In this document: positions 9,724 through 22,800 of the stretch, piece after piece | How positions within the stretch are numbered: position 1 is the stretch's first letter | How the letters are laid out: the number at the start of each line of letters is the position of its first letter | DNA from: Mesaphorura yosii | Taxonomy: Eukaryota; Arthropoda; Collembola; Poduromorpha; Tullbergiidae | DNA: 27,699 nt | Direction: 5' to 3' | NCBI GenBank assembly: GCA_009869945.1 | Contig: WIXG01000670.1 | Location: 1-27,699 of the forward strand | Notes under the pieces: model-generated | What the model saw: only the letters and a program-made list of their open reading frames with translations | Database searches by the model: none | Told to the model about the DNA's origin: nothing | Made by a program: the position numbers and the translations under genes

Positions 9724-9987
9724 CGACACGTGAATCTCAAACGCACCTGCGGAGAGAATGAAAGAGATTAAAAGGGGGATGGTGTCATGCGCCCATCAAC
9801 AGCCGTCAGTCACTCGCGTCAGTCGGTGGAACTGGCAGACCTTCGGATAAGATCTCGATTTCAGTCTCCTTTTGCCATGAATCAGCGACAGATGACTGAC
9901 ACACATTCCGTCCGCCGATTTTCTAGTTCTGTTTTCGCAAGTGTGTCTGAGAGCGGAGCGGCATGGCACTGGCTTAATGGCCCTCGG

Positions 9988-10012
9988 CTAATTGCATAAT
10001 TCGCGTAATTAG
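9988..10012. promoter_or_regulatory. TAAT-rich inverted repeat, homeodomain-type sites
   Basis: CTAATT at 9988-9993 and AATTAG at 10007-10012 form perfect 6-nt arms around a spacer that holds another ATAATT. Three TAATT cores in 25 nt are typical of Antp-class homeodomain target clusters. Such AT-rich motifs also arise by chance. Confidence 0.25.
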
Positions 10013-10752
10013 AGCAGCATCCTTCGGCCGAGAACTTTCGCAGAGCACAAATTTTCTTTTTATTAGATCAGAGCGTGCCTTAAAATAGAACGGATCGGTG
10101 AAGCAGATGCGGAAGATGTGAAGCAGTCGCTAACAAGAAAAGCCCAACGCCAATTCTAAATTTAGCCTCGCAGTGATCATATTCAATAATGCAGAATATG
10201 AATTCAGAAATCCATGTACGTCGATTCGCTTCAGTTTCACTTTCAGAGTCTTCAGACTCACATCTGCACATCTACGCAGGACGTTCACACTTCACCGGTC
10301 CCGATTCAATCAAATAGGATCAGGTCGTTAAAGCGGTTACCAAGTGTGTTGGTGATCGAGAGTGCGAGCATCTGCGCCTAATTCGTCACGCAGTGGCCAT
10401 GCGGACACAAGAAAATCAAAGCGCGACGACATTCGGCGTCGGACGCGGCTGTGATACTCAAATTGACTTGGTCAAACGCCAAACCAAACCTGATTTAACG
10501 ATGGTGTCATAGACTAAAACCTTTTAATCTCACTCTGATTGCTTAGCATAAACGATCGGAAGACAGCACAAATCGTCACAGCCTACACAAAAGCAATTTA
10601 GGCAAGATGAGAAAAGTTCAAGAAAAATTCGGACGGCTGATCATGTGGAAAGTACACAGTAGCATATTCTATAGCCTGTTGTGATGTCTATCGACGCGAG
10701 GCTAAGATCAAGGAACTCATTTCGCAGGACCAGAACAGAACAATTACAGCAG

Positions 10753-10758
10753 TCAGTT
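10753..10758 (+). promoter_or_regulatory. Initiator-like TCAGTT upstream of nesprin
   Basis: TCAGTT matches the arthropod initiator and lies about 95 nt before the first nesprin ATG. I see no TATA box at -30 and no good downstream promoter element at +28, so the call is weak. Confidence 0.25.
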
Positions 10759-10847
10759 GTCTTCTGTGTGATTCCGCCTAACCGAAATACTCAAATACTG
10801 GCACTGTGGAAGCGCGATCTTGATTAGTGAATTGGTGTGTCCTCGAT

Positions 10848-13800
10848 ATGTCGAACCCCGGTGCCGGGCCGCCTCGATGGCCTGGCCACCACCGGTCCCC
10901 CTCGCCCTTCAGAATCCCCCCACCCCCACCTGGATGGAGTTCACCCGTTCCTCCGCCCCACATCACACAGTCGCCCCCACTCTTTCTGATCAGGTAGCCG
11001 ATAGATTGAATGCATAGTCTAAATCTCGACGTAATCACTGAAATACATTGTACAAATTTTGACGTTAGGCCCCAGGCCAGTGGGAAACAATCCCCCATGC
11101 CCGGTGGACGATCACTTGGGAGCACGTCTTCCCTCGTGCACGCGATGCCACCACTGCCAAACCGACAATACTTTCAACAGACGGTCATGGTAAGGCCTCA
11201 GCCACCACAACTTCCACCGAGCCGAAATTACAGATCTTATGTGCAAACATTTCAGCAAAACTCGAAGACCGAGCAGGTATCAATCTCCTCGTCATCTTCG
11301 ACGATGCGCAAACATGAAGAGTTCCACGAGCGAAAGCAGGAGTACCAAATGCAGGGCGAATTTGAGGAAGTGGGTCTGCAGCCGTCTTATGACGTGGAGT
11401 TTGTGTATCCGCCAGGCATGGAGCCCTCCAGATTTCAGCAAAGGCAGACCTCCGTCGCCTTCTCAGAGGACATCGAGGACGGGGGACCCACAACAGCAGA
11501 GATTATAGCTGCACAATCTCAAGATTATGTAGACGAGAGACTGGCAGAGTACCAAGCGACAATTCAACACCTGCAAGGTCAGTCAGTCAACGGCTAAAGT
11601 GCGTGTGTTGTGATTTGCTTACCCGTCCTGTCCTGATCTCCGCCTGCAGTCGGTCAAATCCCCAATTCTGTTATTTCCCGTCCAGCACGGTGCAATGGAG
11701 AGCGATTGAGAGCAGCAGCCTCTCGGTGCCAATTCAAACCAACTCAATTCGCACGAAGCGAAGCAAGCAAGGTTCGCAAGTCTGTCCACCGTTGGACAAG
11801 AGGCTGGCGACCCAGTTTCGCACATGCGAAGAGTGTGCAACTTTCTTTTGTACGCTGTGTACACACTGTATGACTTCAGTACTGACGGCGTGTCCTTGAA
11901 TTTCGCAGTCTGCATGCAGGGGGAATAATTTGCACAACAATCAAGCACATGCAAATGGATTTTAAGTTACGAAGCACGGACGCTGGTAACAACAAGCTTA
12001 AACTCAACTGCACGGAAACATGCGTATACTTTAATGTGCTGGTGCTTTAATGGAGATTGTTGTGTTGGCTGAATGCTTTGCCTGCATCGGACTGTCTGGT
12101 TTTATGGCCTGCGTATTACGTCATTTCCCTCATGTTTACGGTGAGTGGAGAGTGGGAAACCTTCTTGAGCGGAGTCGAATCAAAATGTTATGTTGTCACT
12201 TCTCTCTCATGAGTTGAGTTGATGACATGTGCGCACAAGAAGTTTATACGCTGACAGCCCGAATTGGCATCCGGCTGCGAAGGGGCAACCCGCATAATTT
12301 ATTCGTTAACGTACAAAGCAACATAGCCTCTAATATTTGTAATATTTCAGATATTGTAGTAAGAAGTAGCGCCTTAATTACATAATTGTGTTGTACCTGA
12401 TTCCGATTCCAAAAGTGAACGTGTCTCAAGTGTGCATTCATCGCAACTCTAAGTGAATTCCTTCTACTTCAGCTTTAATTGTAACTCTGATTGTGATTCA
12501 GATCTCACTTGCTGCTAATCGTCTTCGGTAAGATCCATATTTCCTACTTGCGCCTGTCCCAAGTGGCCGAAGTTGTTTCGGAGTCTCACTGGTCTCAATG
12601 CAGAGTTGCTGAGTGGGGAAGCGTATTGATTGAAATTGATTTCTGCAAACGTGCTTTAGTCACCGCTGCAGTTGGTGCACTCGTGCATTGTGTACGGGAC
12701 ACGTTCCCTCGGCGTTGACGACGAGGTGAAACACTCAGTTGACTCCCAATTTCACTGCTCGAACTTCAAATGAGAGAGCCTCAAATGAGGCAACTCGAAG
12801 GGCACGGTGCCCATCGGCCCATTGGGGCTCGTGCATTTTATTCAGCACAAATGGCAATCCTCACTCACTGTTTGTGGTCCCTGCCAGGACAAGAAGGTAG
12901 ACGGCAGAGGGTTCCTGGCTGAGGCAATGCATCAGCTGAGGTTTCATTTACTCAGAATTGCGGTTCAGGCTTCCGTGACAAGCGTGACTCATTAATCAAC
13001 TAGCATTCACCGCGGTCTTTGCGGAGCGCATTTCTCCTTTAATATCGACCCGCATCCTTCATCTCAGTATGCCAATTATGAGTGATTATGAGTGACAATT
13101 AGAAGTAAGCTGTAAAGAGAGTGAGCAGGAATTTTTGCACATGGCTTATTGCTTATTGCAGTTGACCAAATGGATCTGGGTTGAATAAATATTGCAGTCG
13201 AACAGTTCAAACATTAGGCTTTTGCTGATGAAGTGTGAAATTAGAGCGAAGATGATAAAAGGGAAGCGTGGCTGCTGCCGCAGTCGTTAACTGGGCGCAT
13301 AATCACTAGACAATGGAGGACTGGACGAGACATTTGCATAATGACAGAACCAACTTTTCATTTCATCTGACCTTGTGTCGACCAACGAGTCGGCATGAGT
13401 CAGGCTGCGAACAAGTCGTGAATCTCAATCCGTTTACTTCGCATGCGGACGTCTCTGACCAGTTTGCATTAGCACGCGAATGGCAACACAACCAACACCG
13501 TGACTCTGCGTTGCTTGCATTATGAGAAAGAATGGTCGATTGCAATCACTAACAATAAATTCGTATCTCCGTTGACAGTCAAGTCGATTTTTATCCTCTC
13601 AGCTGCGTTCCTGCAGTGTTTACTTGCACAGTTTCCCATCAGCATTCTGCAAGCAGACGTTTTACACGTTTTGTAGTGAGACTTCCGAGTCTGTTAATTA
13701 GTGTCAGGTGATCATTCCCTAAAGCACAGAGAAAGACACAAGTTGGTCGCAACATTTACGATGAGTGGGGAGCGCGGGACCAACACCAGGACGGAAAATG

Positions 13801-16800
13801 CAGAGGTTAAGGAGGCCAGTGAGGCTTGCGAACGCATTTTGGAGAGTGTCACCGAGTGCCGTGACGGACACGCCGTGTACTTCTTTGAGCAGGTCTGGAG
13901 ATCGAGCACCCGCGAAATTAAGTCGGTGTCCGCAGAGCTTCCGTCCGCGTGTTCATTGCCGACTGTGCGCAAGGCCTTCCTGCACCCGCGATCTCATGAC
14001 TTCTGGTCAGGTGTCTCAGACGCGTCTCACGAATCAGTATCCACTGCAACATTCCACACCAAGTATTCACTCCACAGAAGCATTAGTCACAGGACACTCA
14101 GCATGGAGGGAGGCGGCAGCAGAGGCGCCTCCAACTCGTCATTCAAGTCTTCGGACAGTGTAGCACTGGACGAGATCGGCAGCAGACGCCTGAGGAACAG
14201 ACAGGCCAAGTATGACTTCCTCACAACAGGCACACCTCTCATAAATCCTCATCCACCGCGCAGTCGCAGCAGAAGCCGGAGTCGAACGTCGTCGGGAGGA
14301 ACGAGCGACTCGGGCCCCCTGAGCCTGCCTCTCTCTCCCTCCAGCCCGCCCGCACCACTCCCAACTAGCTCTGAGTTCCTCCTCAGCCTCCGAAGGGCCG
14401 AGCGCGCAGCCGCGACTCGGAGCCCTGAAGCGAGTCTGTGGGGCTCCCCGCCAAGCAGCGGGATGGATGAAAGCTTGCAATCTCCGTCTTCATCGCATCG
14501 CCCGCGGCACAACTTGCATCTGCATTTGGGAGGACAAGGAGGTGGTGGGAGTGAGCAGGAGCTGCCCTCATCACTGGTCGTCACCCGCCAAACAGACTTC
14601 GGGGAGGTCGTGCTGCGCAAAGTGAGGAAGCTGCCCAGACGAACGGACGCGAGCGAGGAGGAGCTGGGCAGGAGCGGCGAGACCTCGCTGTCTTCGTCGA
14701 GAGAGTGGCTTCACAGGTTGAGGAGTCTGGGAGGCGGGGGCGGAAGCAGATACCGTGCCTCAGCCTTCGCGCTGAGCGGGACGGCGTTGTACGATTCGCA
14801 CATCCACGCGATTCGAGGCAAGAGCAAACAAACACTCTTTGCTAAAGCACTCAGCACCTCAGCTTGCTAATTGAGTTGGCACTGCAGGGCGCGCGTCCGT
14901 CGCTTAAAGTAGAGCAGGCGGCCAAACGGCTTCCAGCTTAATTTGTTGTGCAAACAGCTTCCTCGTCCACGAAGTGTCCATACATGGACACACAGCGAAC
15001 TGAAATGTCAACAAGCCCCTTTACCAATTCTGCAAGTCATCTCGCAAAGTGAAGTGATGCCACCTCGTTGTGCAGGATTAGTCGGGAGATTTATTGACAG
15101 TTGAAATCTGTTCTTTCTAATTCAAGAGCATCCTCAGAGATTCAGCATTTGCGACCATCACGGAGGAGGGAATTCGATACTACCTGGAACTCAATAACGC
15201 AGATGATTGACGGTAGTTGTGAAGAACTGCCGAAAATTAAAATGCAATTTATGGAGGTCTCAGATTTCAGAGTACATTTGCTGTGTGCGACTGGGAGCCC
15301 AATCCATTAGCCCGCCCTGCCTGCCCGCTCCTCCATGCCTTGCACCGGTGCACGCACCACAAAAACCTGCCTGTACCCCGTTAATGATCCTTGTAGCTCA
15401 ATTTGTTTTGTTTTCGCGTGCCAAAAGCCGAAACAAAAAGCCTCGCTTCGTCCTCTGCTTTGCATGCAAGTAATGCGGGTTGATTATAATCGAATTACTG
15501 ACGGACGAATAAACGCAGTGATGTTTGATTACAGACGAGCAGGAGCGAGTGCAGAAGAAGACGTTTGTCAACTGGATCAACTCCTACTTGGCAAAGGTAA
15601 CAGATCAATACCCGAACTCATTTGGCCTGTGATTGTGGGCTGCTCAACCCGTTAATTTTATTGATGTTGGCTGGCATTTGCCAGGCTTCAGACACACGAC
15701 AATTTGAACCGCTTAACGTTAATGAATGTCGTTCTTTGCGGCGTCATATGACTCGTGTGCGGTCTTCGGAATCTTGCATTTTTGATTTTGTACGAATTAC
15801 CGACTGTCTTTTGGGGCACCGAAACGGTTCTCCTTCACACTGTCCGTTCACATGATTGAGAAATGACTAGATGATGTACGTTCGCAGCATATTCCTCCTC
15901 TGCACGTGGTTGACCTGATTGAGGACCTGAAGGACGGTACGCGACTCCTCGCGCTCCTGCAAGTGCTCTCTGGAGAAAGACTGGTACGTGATCGATACGC
16001 GGAGGCACCCGCGACGCCCGCTTTCTAATCTCACTCAAATCAGAACGTGATTACTCCCATCAAATGGGTGATCGTGCATGTCACCAGATTCCAATCAGAG
16101 GCCATTCTTTTGTTTCAGCCCGTCGAGAAGGGGAAGAACCTGCGGAGACCGCACTTCCTGAGCAACTGCAACACTGCCCTCCAATTCCTGCAGTCTAAAA
16201 ACGTAAGTCGCATTCATGACTGACTGCAGTGTCAAAGTCAATGGCTATTTATGACCCGACTTGACTGACCACGTAGATAAAGCTCGTGAACATTAACTCT
16301 TCGGATGTTGTGGACGGAAAGCCTGCCGTGGTGCTCGGACTCATCTGGACCATCATCCTCTACTTCCAGGTAACTCCCAATTTTCACTTACTCCTTTCTT
16401 GTGAGTGGCCTACCTGAACTTCCGTCCATCTCATCTTGCAAGCTGCGCTGCAGAGACCCAATAGTGGTAAGGTAGATAAATGAACGTGCTGGGTTCCGGA
16501 ATAATTTCCTCTACCAACAAAGACCGTGCCCATCAATGGATTCAATTGCAAACGCATTGGTTGCTCATTGTTCTTGTTTGACCGTTAGATTGAGGAGAAC
16601 ACCAAGCTGCTTGCGGGTCTGGGCTACCGTCTGGGCACTCCCGTCAGTCACCTGGCGGAAGCCCCGAGTCCCGTGCCTATCTCAGTCACCCGTCCAGAGA
16701 GCGCCCCCAAACTCGGGTCGGAGTCTCCGGCTACCCTCTCTAGTCACAAACCTGGTCGAGTCACGCCGTCGGAGCGGTGGAAGCACGGCGCCAGGAAAGC

Positions 16801-19800
16801 CCTTCTGCAGTGGGTGCAGGGACTCGTCAACAAGTTAGTCACTCGCGATTATTCAAAATTAAATGCAATGTTCTCGATGATTATATGTCAACGAGCCTTT
16901 TCTTACAGGAGATTCGGACTGCATGTTGAGGACTTTGGCCCAAGCTGGCGAGATGGCAAAGCGTTCGTCGCGATCATCAACTGCATCCGCCCAGGTCTCA
17001 TCGACATGAACTCCCTCCGGGGGATGTCCAACAGAATGTGTCTGGAGACCGCGTTCCGCGTGGCGGAGGAGGAGCTCGGCATCCCGAGACTCCTCGACCC
17101 GGAAGACGTGGACGTGCTGCGGCCTGACGAGAAGTCTATCATGACCTACGTGGCGCAGTTCCTGCACAAATCGAACGAGCCCCGCGTGCAGGCCGACTCG
17201 TTCTCCGCGGCGCAGGTGCTGTACGACGAGCTAATGACGTGGCTGCTGCAGAAGACGCAGTTCATGGAGCACATGAAGCAGACGGGCTCCCTCTCGACGG
17301 ACTACGCCGAGTACCTCGCGCTGGCGGAGGAGATGGCCACCAAGAGCGAGTCGTACAACAGGCTGAAGACCCTCGTGGAGTCTCTGTCGCTGGTGGGCAT
17401 CACGCAGGAGGCGTGGACGCGGCTGAACAGTCTGTGGCTCAAGCTGGAGGCGCAACTGAAGGAGTGGCAGTGGCGACTCGACGCGGCACTCCCCGAGCCT
17501 TTAGGCCACATCGGCCGGTGGTTGGGAAAGGCGGAGCTCCTCCTCGCCACAAACGACGTGCCTGAGCAAATGAACGACGAGGCCGCGCGCACGCTCAACG
17601 CCAAGATTGAGGAACACAAGGTCAGATTAGAACCTCTGCCATTCTCCCAAGTTGCTCGTTTCCTTTCGACACTTGTTGGTATAAGCTCTCATTCGCAGGC
17701 CTTCTTCACGGATCTTCCTTCCATTCAGTCGGAGTATACGGCGGCCTTAAACCTGCCTTTCGTCAACAGCTTGCCAGCCGCACAAATCAAGTCGATGACG
17801 CTGAGGCTGAGTGCTGTCGGTCCGCTGGCGGCCAAGCGAGTTGTGCGACTCAAATTCCTGGAACACAAAGTAATTCAATCGTAATCTGAAAAGCTTTCCT
17901 CACCCAGGCTTTGCTTCGATTGATACGATGGTTGCTTTCTGGTAGTGTTGTTTGGCTGCATTCATTGTGTTGGTGGAGTCGAGGCTCAAGCAGTGGACCG
18001 TCAAGTGCGGGCGTCCTGAGCACGTGCAGACGCTGCTCGACCAGTACAACAACTTTGTCAACCGGAATAAAATATTCCAGGAGTTCCAGCGAGCTTTTGT
18101 TGACATGCAGCACGTCATCGACGAGTACAAGCGCGAGGGAGGCGTCGGTAAGAGCACACGACCCGGTCCCGGTCGAATTTGGCCCTAATCACGTTTTACG
18201 CTGCTTCAGATCAACGTGAGGGCCGCATGGCTGACCACTTCCTGTGGGAGGCGGGCGAGCGCTGGAAGTCGGTGAGCACGGAGCTGCGGTGTGCGCAGAG
18301 CACGCTGGAGCAGGTGCTCGCCCACTGGAAAACGTACGACTCCATTGCGCCAGAACTGAACGCGTGGATTGACCAGTCGCTCCCGATGCTCGCTCTTCCT
18401 GAACAAGAACGAATGGAGTACTTTCAGGTATACTCAACTAATCCCCTTTGGGTAGGTTCATTAGGAAATGGGTCTGAAAGCGGTGAATTTTCCTCTTTCT
18501 AGGATGTCGGTGTGTGGCTGGAGAAATATGCGCACCTGAACGAGGCAATCAACTTCCTCCTTGTGACCTGCGACACGCCCGTCACGAACGAGCTGCACCA
18601 CGAGCAGTCGGTGCTCACGTCGCGCTGGACTCGCCTCTTCCAGCAAGTCAAGCAGTACCAGTGCACCGGAGAAATGCTTCGTTTGCGCAGGGACTTCTTC
18701 CAGACACTGACGGGGCTTACGGACTGGCTCCGCAACGCCCAACACACGCTGACCACGCCCGTTCCGGTCACCTTGGACGCTGCGCGCCAGCACGGGACTC
18801 ACCTCGACCAGATCCAGGACGAGATCGACGGCATGGACGAGATGTGGCGAACGCTGAGTAGGAAGTTCCAGACCCTCGTGCCTGAGTTGTCACAGCAGGA
18901 TGTAGTGGGGCTGGGCGAGACTCTCAAGCGGGAGAAGGAGACTCTCGTTCGTGTTCGGGCTCAGCTGCCTCTGAAACAGGGCGTCATTCGGCATCTGCTG
19001 GCGCAGCAGGAGGCGGTGGATGTTGGCCTAAGCGAGATCGGGGACTGGGTGAACAGAGGCCACGCCCTAGTCAACTCGTATGTACTGAGGGGCGATGCGC
19101 GTCACACGAAGGAACTGCTGGAAAAGCACCGACATTTCTTCATGAAGACGCTGTACTACAGGAGCATGCTTGACAGCAAGAGCAAACAGGTCAGCCAGAT
19201 GCTGGGCGGTGTGGGTGAGCGGGCGCAATTGCAAGGTCTCGTCGACAGACTCGATACTCTCAACACCGAATTTGTGCACTTGGAGCAAAGCGCCCGTCAC
19301 TGGGAACACAAACTGAACGAGGCGCTTCGCTGCTGGCGCAATTTTGAGGAGAGCCGACAGATCGTTTCCGACTGGGTGATCACCGCCGACCGGCTCCTCA
19401 ACGAAAAGAACCTCGAGGCCAAGCAGACGGTTGAGGCACACAAAAACTACTTTGACCAAATCAACGACAAGCCTCTCAGGAGTCTACTCCAGGCCATGCA
19501 GGATTTGTCTTTAATCTTCGCCCCCGAAGAGCTGCAGAGCGTACAGAAGAGCGTCGAGACCCTCAAGACACAGTGGGCCAGTGTCATGGCTCGGGCTCCC
19601 GTCCATCTCGTCAAGCTGGACTTCCGTCTGGAGGAAGAGTCTCTGGCCACTCTACTGAAGGAGATGGACCGAGAAATCAACGTGGAGCACCAACTGCTGA
19701 CCGGACAGGAGCCCCGCGTCGTCCAACAGCGACACCGCGACTTCTTCGAGCGTGGCAGGGTACCCGTGGAGGCGAAGAATTCTCTGGAGCGTCTGTCGCA

Positions 19801-22800
19801 GATGGAGAGCAGGTTCAGCATGCAGCACCCCGTTGACTCCAGCTTGGCGGAGCAGCTCGTCCACGCCAATGTAGCCTACGCCTCGGTGTCGGAGAGACTG
19901 CAATCGCTTCGGCAGCTGCTCGAGGAGATCCCTGAGCAGTGGCAGGAGTATAGAGCCAAGTTCTCGGAGGTTGTTGGGTGGATGGATAGCGTGGACGCCT
20001 CACTGCAGGGCATCATGAACGAGGTGAGCAACGCCGAGCAGTTTGAAACTCAGAAGGCCAGGTTCCTGGAAATTTGTCGTGACGTGGACCGGCGACGCGA
20101 GGACATGAAGAAGCTTGTGCAGATGCTGGACGCTCTCGTGTCGCGGCAGGCTGACGAGGAGGCGCTGCGAGAGCAGGACTTGTTGGAGGAGCTCATCCAG
20201 CGCTACAAAAACCTGGTGCCCACCATCGAAGTGACCATGATCAAAACCGAGTCCTTCTCCAAGTGCTACACGTATCGCGAGGACACGCAGCGACTCTGCC
20301 GCGTGCTGGGCAACGTGGAGACGCTCGCCACGGGCCAAGAACTCTATCCAGACAGCCTGGAGGAGGTGGAGCAGATGATCAGCCAACAGAACGACGTGCT
20401 CAGCCAGCTCGAGGCGCAGCGACCCACCATCAACACCCTCCTCCAGCGTGGCAAAGACCTGCAGCGTGATCCGAACACACCAAGCTTCGTGCAAAATCAA
20501 ATGAACGAGCTGGACTCGCTCTGGACAGAAGTCTACACCCACTCCAACAACAAGCTCAGGCAGCTTAAAGGTTAGGCACGAGTCCCTTCACTCCTGAAGT
20601 GCCCCAAAGTGCTTGAATGGTTACTCGATATTTCATTTCATTTGCAGACACACACAAAGTGTGGACGAATTACCGGTCTCATCGTGCTGAGATTTTGAAC
20701 TTGCTTGCCGACGCGGAGAGCGAACTGAAAAGGATTACGCCCGGCCAGGACAAGGCGAGGGTTGCAGAAGAGCTGCGTGCGAAAGAGGAGCTGAGCAGAA
20801 ACCTGCGGCGGGCAACGGAGGACACGCTCAAGAAACTCAACTCGCTCTGTCAGAGTCTGATCCAAGTGTCTAGGCCGGAGCGCAGGGACGTCTTGAACGA
20901 GGAAGTCGCTGAGATCGAGCGCCGACTGCATGCAGTCCTCGACTTGCTCGACCAGAAGACCAGTCTTTTGCGGGAGCATGACGAGCGGTGGAACCAACTG
21001 GCCAGGAAGATTGAGGAGCTGCGGGACTGGATGAGGAACACCCAGCGTCTGCTCCAGCAACTTCTCGGCGTGGAAATCTCGCCTCTGGAACGGGTCGAAA
21101 AGACGAAGCAGCTTCAGGAAGAGATCACGGAAAAGCTCGGCGAGCTGGAGTCTCTGGAAAAGGAGGCGAGGGACCTTGGAGGCGACGAGCAGGTGCAGGT
21201 CATCTCGGAACAGGTGGGCTTCCTCAAACAGGGACTCGCGGACCTCAATCAGAGCGTCGCCATTCAACGCACAAAGTCCTCACAGGTAATACAAGGCCCC
21301 GAAAAGGCAGTGAAAATGAAGGCACTGAGCGTTTCGTCTCGTTGCGCAGGCATTGACAGTGTTTACGGAGTGCAAGACAGACTTGGACCGGGTCATCCCC
21401 TGGATCGAACAGGCACAAGTACGAATCGCCACAGAAGCAGTCCGTCCATCGAGCCTGCAAGAGATCAAAATGAACGCTCAAAAACTGAAGGTACAGTCAC
21501 GCAGAGCTCACTCTCTCTTTCTACTCAGCTAAAAGCTTAACTGTTGTTCAGGAGTTTGCGCTGGAGTGCGAGGGTCAGAAGGCCATTCTCGCCGGGACCG
21601 AAGCGAAAGCGCAGACTTTGGATCCTGCGGGTTCCACGAAGGACGAGCTGGACACCGCCAAGACCAAGTGTATGTCCATCGACGTAAGTATGACGACTTT
21701 TTCCATGTGTCCATGTGTCTCTCACGTATTTTGCACTTTGTGAAATGGGGTTTTGATGCAGCACGCTGTTTCGGCCAGCAAGGCGAAGCTGGAGAGTCTG
21801 GGTGACAGGTGGGAGAAGTGGGAGGGCGAGTGCAAGAGACTGGGTGACTGGGTACAGACCAGCACCAAGACCGCAGCTCAACCACTCAACACCGCCGTGC
21901 TCTCGCTCCCCGAGTTGGAGAAACGAGCGGCCGAGTTGAAGGTAGCAGCTTATCTCTGTTTGTTTGCTACCTCCGATAAGATTAAGGCTCGTGCCGCTTG
22001 ACTGCATGATTACACATGTTAAATTCTGCTCTTCAGGATTTGAGTAGAGAGATTTCGGTCCACCAGGCGCAGCTGGTGCCCTTAACTCAGGAGTGTGACT
22101 CCATCACACAACACCTCGCGCCTGAAGGCTCGAGAACCCTCACGGCGGATCTCAACACACTCAAGGCAAACGTCGCCAACCTCTCCGAAGCCGCTCGTAC
22201 GGAAATGAACTCGCTCGCAGACGCCATCTTCGCAAGGTTCGCAACTCCTAGTCACTTTTATTATACGCAGGCTTAATGAATTTGCCCTCTTTGTTAATCA
22301 GGCGAGAGTTGGACACCAAAATGGCCAAGTTGGCCAAGTGGATGACTGACTTCGCACCCGCACTGCACGAAAGGGTGTACTTCGATGGCGTCCCAGCTGC
22401 TCTCGTCGCCGCGCAGAAGCAGGCGCAGGAGCACAGCTACCACAGACCGGAGTTCGGGGCCGTCTACGAGCAGGTGAAGAGTCTCACGACTGTCAGTCCC
22501 ACGAAGGAAGTGCCTGCGCTCTCCAAGCAGTACTCGGAGTTGGCAGACAGGTTCCAGGCGCTGGAGGACGAGCTCAGCAACAGGAAGACAACCCTGACAG
22601 AGTGGAACCTCTTCTGGGAGTGGACCGTGGAGAGTCGGGAATCCATCGCCCACCTCTCGAAACAACTCGAGACGCCTTCCTTCGTGGAGAAGACCAACGA
22701 CGACTTCAAGAAGGACATTGATGCGCTAGCGGACAAGTGCATTGCCTGGGAGGCCAAAGCTCCCCAGCTGGAAGCTGCAGCCACTAAGCACAACGTGCTC

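Larger units (their letters stand above)
9724..10847. other. Divergent intergenic region between CCDC167-like and nesprin
   Basis: About 1.1 kb separates the start codons. On the minus strand a strong acceptor ends at 9747, which implies a 5' UTR intron of the CCDC167-like gene; I could not fix its donor. The region also holds a TAAT-rich inverted repeat and an initiator-like motif near nesprin. Its short frames look like chance. Confidence 0.5.

Noticed and set aside
13076..13160. Short tandem repeats (ATTATGAGTG, TTATTGC)
   Set aside because: Only two copies each, no sign of a satellite or mobile element; mentioned only as intron content.
12807..13525. Small plus-strand frames in the nesprin intron
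   Set aside because: Short, no composition bias or motif, and not in phase with flanking splice sites.
20638..21267. 209-codon minus-strand frame, Leu-rich
   Set aside because: It is the antisense shadow of the spectrin-repeat exon at 20648-21285; Leu richness arises from antisense of Glu/Lys/Gln codons.
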